A stretch of DNA of 9,043 nucleotides. Source: an uncultured Mycoplasmataceae bacterium. GTDB lineage: Bacteria > Bacillota_I > Bacilli_A > Mycoplasmatales > Mycoplasmoidaceae. A program made the translations under genes and the position numbers. Below the pieces are notes generated by a model that worked only from the letters and a program-made list of their open reading frames with translations, had not been told where the DNA came from and searched no databases. The stretch is taken from assembly GCA_949290035.1 (NCBI GenBank), contig CASEQO010000077.1, forward strand, positions 1 to 9,043. The letters run 5' to 3'. Shown here in pieces: positions 1 through 7,115 of this stretch (its first letter is position 1; each line of letters opens with the position of its first letter).

Positions 1-471
1 AAAAATAATAATAAAAATTTATCTAGTGAACAAAATAAAGAGCCAGCTATTATTAACCCTCCTATGATTAATGGCAAAATAGATATGAATTTTTATTTAA
101 ATGGATTGAAAAATTCACTATCAAATATGATTAATACTAGCAATTGACAAGAATATTTTAAAAGTAGTAACAATTCAAAAGATATTAATACTTTTGTTAT
201 GTCAAAAAGCATATTAACTAATTTAATAAATGATGGACTAGAACCAAATAGTGTAAAGTTAGATTCTACATATATAGATTCTTTTACAATTAAAAGATCA
301 ACAGATCAACCATTAGGCGGATTAGACAATGCTTATGTTAATTTTGATATAGATATAAATTGATCAAAAAGTGCTAATGCATATGAACAAAATTCTTCTT
401 TAAAAAATGTTTTGACAAATATATTTGATGTACATAGTGATTATAATAAATCATTATTTAAGATAGAATAG
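1..471 (+). CDS. 3' part of an unrecognised protein (possibly surface-associated)
   Basis: The frame is open from the first base and ends with TAG at 469-471, giving at least 156 residues; the start lies outside the window. Two in-frame TGA codons (145-147 and 361-363) must be read as Trp. The product is rich in Asn, Ser, Lys and Asp, starts with an Asn/Lys/Ser-rich stretch, and has no visible membrane segment or catalytic motif. This composition resembles the low-complexity linkers and extracellular domains of mollicute lipoproteins, but that is only an impression from composition. The next gene starts 8 nt after the stop, so the two are probably co-transcribed. I do not recognise the family. 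Confidence is for it being coding. Confidence 0.75.
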
Positions 472-479
472 GGCGCATA

Positions 480-1193
480 ATGTATATTGCTGATTTTTAT
501 GTTGATAGAATTAATAAATATAAATCTGAGCATAATGCAAATGTACTATATATTCCAGAAGAAGTTGAATCAATTCGCTTAGATAAAATTACTCCTGGAT
601 TCTTAAATGGAAATTTAAACATTGATACAATAGATCTTAGTTATTCTTCTTTTCACTTTAATCAATGATATTATAACTATGATGATGAAATAACAAGAAA
701 TGAATATTTTTCATATTATGTTAATGTTAAAAATATTATAGATAATGGATTTCATTTTGGAGACAACGTTATTTTAGATTCGAATTTTAAAGATCCTACA
801 ATATGTAGTTTATTTTCATTTTCAAATACACTTGAAAAATTTATTATTAATGGTGTTCCGATTAAATATTTAACACAAAATTATTTTAGAAATTGTATAA
901 ATTTAAAAGTTGTAGATTTTAGTAATTGTAATGAGTTACAATTTATTTCAAATTATTCATTTCAAGGATGTGAAAATTTAATAAATATTGATATAAGTGG
1001 ATGTACTATTAAAGAGACATTTACTGATGTAAATGGAAATCAAATTCAAGTTACTGATTTGTTTGGAGGATGTTCAAATCTTGAAAATATATATGTAAAA
1101 GATCAAGAAAGTTTTAATGTAATAAAAAAAGTTTGAGAAAATAATCTAGGAAATTCTAAAAAAGCTGAAGAAATTATAAAAATAAAAAATTAG
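480..1193 (+). CDS. Leucine-rich-repeat protein, BspA/LRR_5-like, 237 aa
   Basis: The gene runs through two TGA(Trp) codons (666-668 and 1134-1136) to TAG at 1191-1193. ATG at 480 is the first ATG after the in-frame TAA at 459-461, with a modest GGG-containing site upstream. Residues about 118-215 show the LRR_5/BspA pattern: a hydrophobic strand (LEKFIINGV), then repeated units such as 'YFRNCINLKVVDFSNC' and 'SFQGCENLINIDISGC', and a third ending 'FGGCSNLENIYV'. A weaker unit is visible at about 22-55. Such repeats form a solenoid used for protein binding, and in mollicutes and other host-associated bacteria they are often on surface proteins. Oddly, there is no signal peptide or lipobox at this N-terminus, so it is either cytoplasmic or exported otherwise. 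It follows the upstream gene by 8 nt and is followed directly by a terminator. Confidence 0.85.
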
Positions 1194-1222
1194 ACATAAT
1201 AGAAGTCTAATTTTATTATGTT
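1186..1222 (+). terminator. Intrinsic terminator of the LRR-protein transcription unit
   Basis: A 10-bp stem pairs AAAATTAGAC (1186-1195) with GTCTAATTTT (1205-1214) around a 9-nt loop, followed by a T-rich tail. The left arm overlaps the end of the LRR gene, including its stop codon. It separates the first two genes from the pyr operon. Confidence 0.75.
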
Positions 1223-1237
1223 TTATAAGATATAAAA

Positions 1238-1277
1238 TATAATTTAAAATTTTTTATATTTTTAACTAAAATATAGT
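1238..1277 (+). promoter_or_regulatory. Candidate promoter region of the pyr operon
   Basis: Two -10-like hexamers are visible between the terminator and pyrB: a perfect TATAAT at 1238-1243 and TATAGT at 1272-1277. Neither has a convincing TTGACA-like -35 box at 17 bp, and in such AT-rich DNA chance matches are common. Use of the first would put the hairpin at 1281-1310 inside the leader RNA. Use of the second would start transcription within or next to it. Confidence 0.35.
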
Positions 1278-1280
1278 ATT

Positions 1281-1310
1281 ATTTATTGGAGTAGTTAGCT
1301 ACTCATAAAT
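1281..1310 (+). promoter_or_regulatory. Imperfect palindrome / leader hairpin upstream of pyrB
   Basis: The arms ATTTAT (1281-1286) and ATAAAT (1305-1310) are exact complements. Inside them GAGTAG (1289-1294) pairs with CTACTC (1299-1304) around a TTAG tetraloop. The only break is a 2-nt TG bulge (1287-1288), giving 12 paired positions. It lies 9 nt before the AAGGA ribosome binding site (1319-1323) and has no T-run after it, so it is not a terminator. It could be an operator for a dimeric regulator or a leader RNA element controlling pyr expression. Confidence 0.5.
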
Positions 1311-1329
1311 ATCACTATAAGGAATAATC

Positions 1330-2250
1330 ATGAAAAATTTCATAAGTATAAGAGATTTATCAAAAAAAGAAATAAGTGATATTTTAGTATTAGCAAGAGA
1401 ATTTGAAGAAGGTAAACACAAGGACATCCTTAATAATAAGGTTGTTTCTTGTGTTTTTTTTGAAAACTCTACTAGAACTAGATTATCATTTGAATCTGCA
1501 GTAAATCAAATGGGTGGAAAAATTATTGTTTTTGCATCATCAGATAATACTTCCATTCAAAAAGGTGAAACACTTTGTGACACTATTAAAATGTTAGATA
1601 AATATTCAGATCTAATCATTATGAGACATCCAAATGATGGTGCAGCAAGATGAGCATCACATAATTCTAATGTACCAATTATAAATGCTGGTGATGGATC
1701 AAATCAACATCCAAGTCAAACATTCTTAGATTTATATACAATTTTAAAAGAACAAAAGAAATTAACTGGATTGAAAATTGCTATTGTTGGTGATTTGAAA
1801 TATGGAAGAACAACACATTCTTTATCAATGGCGTTATCAATGTTTGATAATGAGTTATTATTTGTATCTCCTAAGTTTTTAAATATGCCTGATTATGTTA
1901 AATCATATTTAAATGAAAGAAATACAAAATGAAGTGAAGTTGATAGTATTGATAAAATAATTAATGATGTAGATGTTTTATATATGACAAGATTACAAAA
2001 AGAAAGATTTTCATCATTAGATGAATTTGAAAAAGTAAAAAATTATTTTATTTTAAGAAAAAGTGATCTAAATAATGTTAGAGATAATTTAATAGTATTA
2101 CATCCATTACCAAGAGTTGATGAAATACATAAAGATGTAGATGAAACAAAATATGCTAAATATTTTGAACAAGCACAAAATGGTATATATGTAAGAAAAG
2201 CTATGATAGCTACATCATTAAATTTAATAAAAGGGGATCAAAATGAGTAA
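1330..2250 (+). CDS. pyrB: Aspartate carbamoyltransferase, catalytic chain (PyrB)
   Basis: PyrB condenses carbamoyl phosphate and L-aspartate to N-carbamoyl-L-aspartate in the cytoplasm, the committed step of UMP synthesis. The 306-residue product is close to the family's ~310. It shows the carbamoyl-phosphate loop FFENSTRTR (Ser47-Thr48-Arg49-Thr50-Arg51), the 80s-loop lysine in SIQKGETL (Lys78), MRHPNDGAAR (Arg99), GDGSNQHPSQ, VGDLKYGRT and the LHPLPRVDEI motif of the aspartate domain. TGA at 1651-1653 and 1930-1932 encode Trp; read as stops they would cut the gene into pieces. AAGGA at 1319-1323 sits 6 nt before the start. It heads the operon and overlaps pyrI by 8 nt. Its close resemblance to the E. 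coli-type enzyme, including 'DVDETKYAKYFEQAQNGIY', fits catalytic chains that assemble with PyrI into a dodecamer. Confidence 0.98.
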
Positions 2251-2707
2251 TAATTTAAAAATTGCTTGAATAGATAATGGTATTGTAATTGATCATATTA
2301 AAAATGAATCTACAGAAAAAATATTTAAGGCAATGGATATTACTAATAAAAAAGGAATGATTTCATTTGCTTTTAATTTAAAAAGTAAAACCATGAATTC
2401 AAAAGGAATTATAAAAATAGAAGATAAAGAATTATCAGATAATGAAATAGATATAATTTCTTTATTTTCTCCAGGATCAACTATCAATTATATTGAAAAT
2501 GGTCAAATAGTAAAAAAACATATTTGTAAAATACCAAATAAAATAGATAACCTATTAGTTTGTAAAACTACAAAATGTATAACAAATAATGAAAAAAATA
2601 TGTCTTCATCTTTTTTATTAAAAGAAAAAAATAATAATGTAGAAGCATTTTGTGTTTATTGTGAAAGAGTTTTTAATATAGATGAACTTGAAACAAAAAA
2701 TGATTAA
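2243..2707 (+). CDS. pyrI: Aspartate carbamoyltransferase, regulatory chain (PyrI)
   Basis: PyrI dimers tie PyrB trimers together and carry the allosteric nucleotide site (CTP/UTP inhibition and ATP activation in the E. coli enzyme). The 154-residue product matches the family's ~153. The start at 2243 is preceded by AAGGGG (2231-2236) and lies upstream of an in-frame TGA(Trp) at 2267-2269; a TGA-as-stop reading would lose the N-terminal 30 residues. These hold the effector-site motif GIVIDHI (Asp17-His18). The second effector segment IIKIED (Lys58) is also present. The zinc domain has four cysteines, Cys107-X4-Cys112-X24-Cys137-X2-Cys140, which contact PyrB. The conserved effector residues suggest working feedback control, by inference. 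The gene overlaps pyrB and pyrK by 8 nt each. Confidence 0.97.
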
Positions 2708-3461
2708 TAGTTCTACAAAGATAGTAAAAAATAAAAAATTAAATGATAGACAATATTTATTAGAAATCCAATGGAATGATTTTCATAATATAAAGCCTAG
2801 TAACTTTTTTATGATAGCTATTAATAATGCATCAATAGTTTTAAAAAGACCAATAGCTATTTTTGATTATGATACAAACAAAAAAACAATTTCTTTTATT
2901 TATAATGTTGTTGGTAAAGGAACATTGAATTTATCTAAATTAAAAGTTAATGATAAAATATCTGTAATTGGACCAATAGGTAATAATTTTGGAGAATATA
3001 AAAATAAAAATATTTTAATAGTATGTGGTGGTACAGGGATATATCCAATGTACTTATTTGCAAAGACTTTTTCTAATTTAAATAAAATTACTTTTTTGTG
3101 TGGAGTTAAAACAAAAAGTAATTTAACTATTTATAATCATTTAAAAAAACTAAATATAAATTTAATAACATGTAGTGATGATGGAACAATTGGATTTAAG
3201 GGAAACCCAATTGATTGGCTAAACAAAAACATAGATAATTATACTTATGATATTGCACTAACTTGTGGTCCTAATATATTAATGAAATTAACTTATGAAA
3301 TAACTAAATCAAAAAATATTAAAACATTAGCATCTTTAGAAAAAAGAATGGGTTGTGGTTTTGGAGTATGTATGGCATGTTCTATTAAAACAAAAAATAA
3401 TATGCGAAGAGTATGTGTTGATGGACCAGTATTTGATATGGATGAGTTAATTTATGAGTAA
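2700..3461 (+). CDS. pyrK: Dihydroorotate dehydrogenase B, electron-transfer subunit (PyrK)
   Basis: PyrK passes electrons from PyrD's FMN through a [2Fe-2S] cluster and FAD to NAD+. The 253-residue protein has the ferredoxin-reductase layout. The FAD site includes KRPIAIF (Arg50-Pro51) and VVGKGTLNL (70-78), followed by GPIGNNF. The NAD site is IVCGGTGIYP (107-116). The cluster site near the C-terminus is Cys219-X4-Cys224-X2-Cys227-X11-Cys239. I chose ATG 2700 because it gives the same 8-nt ATGANTAA overlap as the neighbouring junctions and a normal PyrK N-terminus. An in-frame ATG at 2682 would add six residues. Neither has a strong ribosome binding site, so translation probably depends on coupling to pyrI. 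It is the only gene here whose tryptophans (two) are written TGG rather than TGA. Confidence 0.96.
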   Translation: MINSSTKIVKNKKLNDRQYLLEIQWNDFHNIKPSNFFMIAINNASIVLKRPIAIFDYDTNKKTISFIYNVVGKGTLNLSKLKVNDKISVIGPIGNNFGEYKNKNILIVCGGTGIYPMYLFAKTFSNLNKITFLCGVKTKSNLTIYNHLKKLNINLITCSDDGTIGFKGNPIDWLNKNIDNYTYDIALTCGPNILMKLTYEITKSKNIKTLASLEKRMGCGFGVCMACSIKTKNNMRRVCVDGPVFDMDELIYE

Positions 3462-4368
3462 AGTATTAAAAATAAATAAATTTAATATTGAGTTTAATAA
3501 TCCTTTAGTAGCATTAAGTGGATGTTATGGATATGGAAAAGAATTTGAAAATTTCTTTAAAAAACAAACATTAGGTGCTATAGCTTTAAAAGGTTTAACT
3601 CTAGAAAAAAGAGATGGTAATTATGGAGTTAGAATTGCTGAAACACCTAGTGGGATATTAAATTGTATTGGTTTAGAAAATCCAGGTATAGATTACTTTA
3701 TAAAAAATATCTATCCAAATACATCAGAAAAAGAAAATCCAATTATTAATATTAATGGAAACACAATTGAAGAATATATTGAGATGGCAAAAAAAATATC
3801 TAAATTACATAAAATAAAATTAATTGAACTAAATATATCTTGTCCTAATGTTAAATGTGGCGGTATGGCTTTTGGAACAGATAAAAATATGGTTTATGAA
3901 ATAACTAAATCTATAAAGAAAATTATTAAAAATAAAATATTAATAGTTAAACTTTCTCCAAATGTTACAAATATTGTAGAAATAGCACAAGCAGCTGAAA
4001 AAGGTGGTGCTGATTGTTTGTGTTTGATTAATACATTATTAGGAATGGAAATAGATATTAAAAATAAGAGACCATTGCTAGGAAATATTTTTGGTGGCTT
4101 ATCAGGACCAGCTATTTTCCCAATAGCTTTAAGAATGATATATCAAGTATATAAAGCTGTTAAAATACCTATTATAGGATGTGGTGGAGTTTCTAGTTAT
4201 GAAGATGTTATTAAAATGATGATGGCTGGTGCATCATTAGTTGGAATTGGAACAATGCTTTTTGTAGAGCCTAATATAATTAGTAAAATATTAAATGATT
4301 TAGAAAATTATTGTAAAGAAAACAAAATAAAAAATATATCTGAAATAATAGGAATAGCACATGAATAA
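3454..4368 (+). CDS. pyrD: Dihydroorotate dehydrogenase class 1B, catalytic subunit (PyrD)
   Basis: PyrD oxidises dihydroorotate to orotate using FMN. With PyrK it forms the soluble NAD+-dependent class 1B enzyme, which needs no membrane quinone and so suits a cell without a respiratory chain. The 304-residue TIM barrel has the family landmarks: NPLVALSGCYGYG (16-28), ALKGLTL with Lys46, NCIGLENPG with Asn70, and ELNISCPN with the catalytic Cys130, followed by VKCGGMAFGTD. Later come KLSPN, the INTLLGM substrate loop, NIFGGLSGPAI, and the FMN-phosphate segments IIGCGGVSS and LVGIGTMLF. The start at 3454 overlaps pyrK by 8 nt. Class 1B assignment rests on sequence style plus the adjacent pyrK. 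No in-frame TGA or TGG occurs. Confidence 0.97.
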   Translation: MSKVLKINKFNIEFNNPLVALSGCYGYGKEFENFFKKQTLGAIALKGLTLEKRDGNYGVRIAETPSGILNCIGLENPGIDYFIKNIYPNTSEKENPIININGNTIEEYIEMAKKISKLHKIKLIELNISCPNVKCGGMAFGTDKNMVYEITKSIKKIIKNKILIVKLSPNVTNIVEIAQAAEKGGADCLCLINTLLGMEIDIKNKRPLLGNIFGGLSGPAIFPIALRMIYQVYKAVKIPIIGCGGVSSYEDVIKMMMAGASLVGIGTMLFVEPNIISKILNDLENYCKENKIKNISEIIGIAHE

Positions 4369-5065
4369 TTACAATGAAAAAATAATTGTGGCATTAGATT
4401 TTAAAGAATTTAATCAAGCTAAAAAACTAATTAATGAATTAGGTGATGACATTATTTTTTATAAAATAGGGTATGAAGCATTTTTAAATTATGGCCATAA
4501 AATAATAAAATTTTTAAAAAAGAAAAATAAAAAGATTTTCTTAGATCTTAAATTTAATGATATACCAAATACAGTTTTGGCTGGAATTAAGTATGCAATT
4601 TCAAAAAATGTTAATATAACAACAGTTCATTCAACTGTTAGTGATAAAACTGTAGAATTAATTAACAATAATAACAATTCTGATTTATTAATAGCATATG
4701 TTACTATTCTTACTAGTTTTGATGATATTTCATATAAAAAAACATTTAATACAAAAAATAATATTCAAAACTCAATTGAATATATTGTAAAAAATTTAGT
4801 GGCTAATAATTGTAAAGCTGTAATTTGTTCAGCTAATGAATCTTTAAAAATAAAAAAAATATCTAATAATAAATTAATTACAATTTGTCCAGGAATAAGA
4901 TTAAATCAAAAAACTGGAGATCAATCTAGAGTTATGACCCCTTCACAAGCTTTTAAAAACAAAGCTGATTATATAGTAATAGGAAGAGAGATAACATCTT
5001 CAGAAAATCCTAAATTATCTTTTAAAAAAATTATGGATGATATAAATGAAAATATTATTAAATAA
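4361..5065 (+). CDS. pyrF: Orotidine-5'-phosphate decarboxylase (PyrF)
   Basis: PyrF decarboxylates OMP to UMP, the last step of the pathway. The 234-residue protein is of bacterial group I size. It has IIVALD (Asp13) and FYKIG (Lys35), and the catalytic D-x-K-x-x-D set in FLDLKFNDIPNT (Asp62, Lys64, Asp67). The phosphate-gripping region is CPGIR, DQSRVMTP and the terminal YIVIGREIT. Two deviations stand out. The usual 'vHa-x-GG-x-x-Mm' segment reads TVHSTVSDKTVE, and the last motif has GREIT where GRPIT is usual; the catalytic residues are all kept. AATAGGA precedes the start within the end of pyrD. It overlaps pyrD by 8 nt and pyrC by 20 nt. Confidence 0.96.
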   Translation: MNNYNEKIIVALDFKEFNQAKKLINELGDDIIFYKIGYEAFLNYGHKIIKFLKKKNKKIFLDLKFNDIPNTVLAGIKYAISKNVNITTVHSTVSDKTVELINNNNNSDLLIAYVTILTSFDDISYKKTFNTKNNIQNSIEYIVKNLVANNCKAVICSANESLKIKKISNNKLITICPGIRLNQKTGDQSRVMTPSQAFKNKADYIVIGREITSSENPKLSFKKIMDDINENIIK

Positions 5066-6203
5066 TTGTAAACTTTATGATGGTAGCATTGTAAATATTT
5101 TAATTAAAGATAAAAAAATAAATAAAGTTTCTAGTAATGAAATTATTTCAAAAAACATTAATAAAATAGTTGATTTGCAAAATAAGTTAGTATTACCAGG
5201 GATGGTAGATATTCATACTCATATGAGAGATTTTAATTTATCATATAAAGAAACATTTAAAACAGGATCAAATGCATGTATAAAAAACGGAATAACTACT
5301 TTTTGTGACATGCCTAATTCAATTCCACCAACAACAACTATTGAAATGTTAAATAAAAAAATAGATTTATCTATAAATTTAAATATTAAAGCATATTTTT
5401 TTATTGGGTTAGATGAAAAGTCCAATTACAAAGACGTTAAAAAAATGTGTAAAAAAGCTAAAGGGATTAAAATTTTTTTAAATGAATCAACAGGAAAAAT
5501 GAATTTTAATTTATCTAATTTAGATAAAAGAATATTTAATATAAATACATTATATTTATTTCATGCAGAGAATGAATCTATTTTAGATATACCTAAATAT
5601 ATTAAAAATATTAATAGAAAAATACATATATGTCACATTAGTTCAAAAAAAGAATATGAATATGCTAAAGAATTAAAAAAAACATATAAAAATCTTACTT
5701 ATGAATTTGCTCCACATCATATGTTTTTAGATATTAATTCTATAAAAAATGAGAATATATCAAAAGTAAAACCATTTCTAAAAAGTAAAGAAGATAAAGA
5801 ATTTATATTAAATCAATTTATTTTAGATGATCAAGTAATTTATGCTACTGATCATGCTCCACACACTATTGAAGAAAAAATAGAAAAAGGCTTATATGGA
5901 TTTCCTGGAGTAGATACTTCACTAAAATTACTAATTAATCTAGTAAAAGAAAACAAAATAGATTATCAAAAAATAATAAATGCATATTCATATTTACCAT
6001 CTAAAATTTTAGGTTTGAAAAAAGTAGGTAAAATACAAAAAAACTTTTTAGCAAACATAATAGTAATTGATGAAAATTATAATCATAAAATAAAAAATGA
6101 AGATATTTTATCAAAATCTAAATGAACTCCTTTTGAAAATTGAAAATTTAGTTCAAAAGTAATAAAAACAATTTATAATGGAAAAATAATATACGAGGAA
6201 TAA
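5046..6203 (+). CDS. pyrC: Dihydroorotase (PyrC)
   Basis: PyrC closes carbamoyl-aspartate to dihydroorotate using a metal centre of the amidohydrolase superfamily. The 385-residue product has DIHTHMRD (His57, His59, Arg61), GITTFCDMPN, KGIKIFL with Lys142 as the likely carbamylated metal bridge, His173 in LFHAE, His197 in ICHISS, and the catalytic Asp269 in YATDHAPH. Two TGA(Trp) codons near the 3' end (6123-6125 and 6141-6143) are needed to reach the C-terminal W-T-P-F...W and NGKIIYEE motifs typical of dihydroorotases. Stopping at the first TGA would remove 26 residues. The RDFN sequence replaces the more usual R(D/E)PG after the HxH. GGATGA, inside pyrF, lies 6-7 nt before the start. The 20-nt overlap with pyrF is longer than the other junctions. 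Confidence 0.96.
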
Positions 6204-6204
6204 A

Positions 6205-6804
6205 ATGACTAAAAAAGAAATATTAAAAACTCTTTTAAAAGAAAAAATAATTCAAATAAATACAGAAAAAGAAATAACTTTTGCATCTGGAATTAAATCA
6301 ATAATATATTGTGATAACAGAAAAATATTAGGCAATGTAGAATTAAGAAATCATATTGTAAATTATTTTATTGAAAACATTGATGTAAATAAATATGATG
6401 TAGTTGCAGGAACTGCAACAGCAGGTATTCCCTGATCTGCATTTATAGCACAATCGTTAAATAAAAAAATGAGTTATGTTAGACTAAAAGCAAAAGATCA
6501 TGGTACTGGTTCATTAGTAGAAGGTTCTGATGTTAAAAAGCAAAGAGTTTTACTAATAGAGGACTTAGTTACTACTGGTGACTCAGTTTTAAAAGCTGCT
6601 GATATTTTAAAAAATGAAAAATGTAAATCAGTAGATGTAATGTCTATATTTACTTATAATTTTAAAATTGCAGATTTAAATTTTAAAAAATCTAAAATAA
6701 AATATAATTCAATACTAAATTTTAAAGATCTTGCTGATATTGTAAAAGAAGAAAAAATTGAGCTACATTCAAAATTAATGAATTGATGAAATTCTGTTAA
6801 GTAA
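6205..6804 (+). CDS. pyrE: Orotate phosphoribosyltransferase (PyrE)
   Basis: PyrE joins orotate to PRPP to form OMP. The 199-residue protein is a little shorter than the E. coli enzyme (213). It shows FASGIKSIIYCDNR near residues 26-39, VAGTATAGIPW (Trp77 encoded by TGA at 6433-6435), the flexible catalytic loop LKAKDHGTG (94-102), and the PRPP-binding motif VLLIEDLVTTGDS (115-127). Two adjacent TGA codons (6784-6789) encode Trp-Trp near the C-terminus before TAA at 6802. It follows pyrC by 1 nt with GAGGAA (6195-6200) as ribosome binding site. As the last operon gene it is closed by a terminator. Confidence 0.97.
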
Positions 6805-6806
6805 AC

Positions 6807-6834
6807 AAAAATAATCCATTTAGGATTATTTTTT
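6807..6834. terminator. Bidirectional intrinsic terminator between pyrE and the ferredoxin gene
   Basis: AAAAATAATCC (6807-6817) pairs with GGATTATTTTT (6823-6833) around the loop ATTTA, an 11-bp stem. A U-run follows on the plus strand (6829-6834), and on the minus strand the other arm supplies five U. It therefore can serve both the pyr operon and the convergent ferredoxin gene, whose stop codon (6826-6828) lies inside one arm. Confidence 0.85.
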
Positions 6835-7047
6835 ATATTCTTTTTTATCTTCATCAAATTCTTCTAAATATATTGCTTCTACTGGACATACATCTATTAC
6901 AATTTCGTCATCTTCTTTAACAATTTTTGGATTAACTTCAGCTTTATTATTTTCATCAAAATCAATAGCTTGATTCGGAGAGGTTGCAATACATGCACCA
7001 CAAGAAATACATTTATCCTTATTTATTTTAATTCTTTTACAAGGCAT
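6826..7047 (-). CDS. Ferredoxin with a single [4Fe-4S] cluster, 73 aa
   Basis: This small acidic protein shuttles electrons through an iron-sulfur cluster. The ligands are Cys13-X2-Cys16-X2-Cys19 (CISCGACIATSP) plus a distant Cys54 followed by Pro (DVCPVEAI). This is the monocluster bacterial ferredoxin pattern; there is no second CxxCxxC, so the Ser where a two-cluster ferredoxin has its fourth Cys is expected. The C-terminal tail is highly charged (EEFDEDKKEYKK). AAGGA (complement of 7054-7058) lies 6 nt before the start. It converges on pyrE and shares its terminator. Its redox partner is not visible; PyrK/PyrD use NAD+ by family knowledge, so a link to pyrimidine synthesis is not shown. 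Confidence 0.95.
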   Translation of the reverse strand: MPCKRIKINKDKCISCGACIATSPNQAIDFDENNKAEVNPKIVKEDDEIVIDVCPVEAIYLEEFDEDKKEYKK

Positions 7048-7074
7048 ATTATTTCCTTAAAATAATGTGTATAT

Positions 7075-7083
7075 ATTATATCA
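7075..7083 (-). promoter_or_regulatory. Extended -10 promoter of the ferredoxin gene
   Basis: On the minus strand TGATATAAT reads as TGn followed by a perfect TATAAT (complement of 7075-7080). No good -35 is seen 17 bp upstream, as is common for extended -10 promoters. It predicts a start near 7068, about 20 nt before the ATG, leaving room for the AAGGA site. Confidence 0.6.
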
Positions 7084-7115
7084 AAATCAATTATTAATTT
7101 TTATTATTTAAAAAC

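Noticed and set aside
450..500. Frameshift joining the gene at 1-471 with the LRR gene
   Set aside because: The frames differ, but there is a clean TAG, an 8-nt gap and a plausible new ATG. No domain is seen to continue across the junction.
1330..2250. pyrB looking broken at 1651-1653 and 1930-1932
   Set aside because: Both are TGA at positions where tryptophan fits. The reading frame and all motifs continue, and the same occurs in six other genes, so this is code 4, not a pseudogene.
2293..2487. Minus-strand frame of 64 codons
   Set aside because: It lies wholly inside pyrI on the opposite strand and has no family resemblance; it is a shadow of the real gene.
2682..2699. Earlier start of pyrK at 2682
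   Set aside because: It would give a 26-nt overlap and six extra residues without a better ribosome binding site. ATG 2700 repeats the 8-nt junction of the neighbours, so it is preferred, though not proven.
5219..5425. Minus-strand frame of 68 codons
   Set aside because: It is antisense to the metal-binding part of pyrC, with no ribosome binding site or recognisable product.
6205..6804. pyrE looking split into two short frames
   Set aside because: The break at 6433-6435 is TGA(Trp) in GTATAGIPW. The two halves are in the same frame and together make one normal-length enzyme.
6654..6857. Minus-strand frame running across the pyrE end and terminator
   Set aside because: It is antisense to pyrE and overlaps the ferredoxin end in another frame; composition is that of the reverse of a coding strand.
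6985..7011. Ferredoxin lacking the fourth cysteine of its cluster motif
   Set aside because: Monocluster ferredoxins take the fourth ligand from a distant Cys-Pro, which is present as Cys54-Pro55, so nothing is missing.
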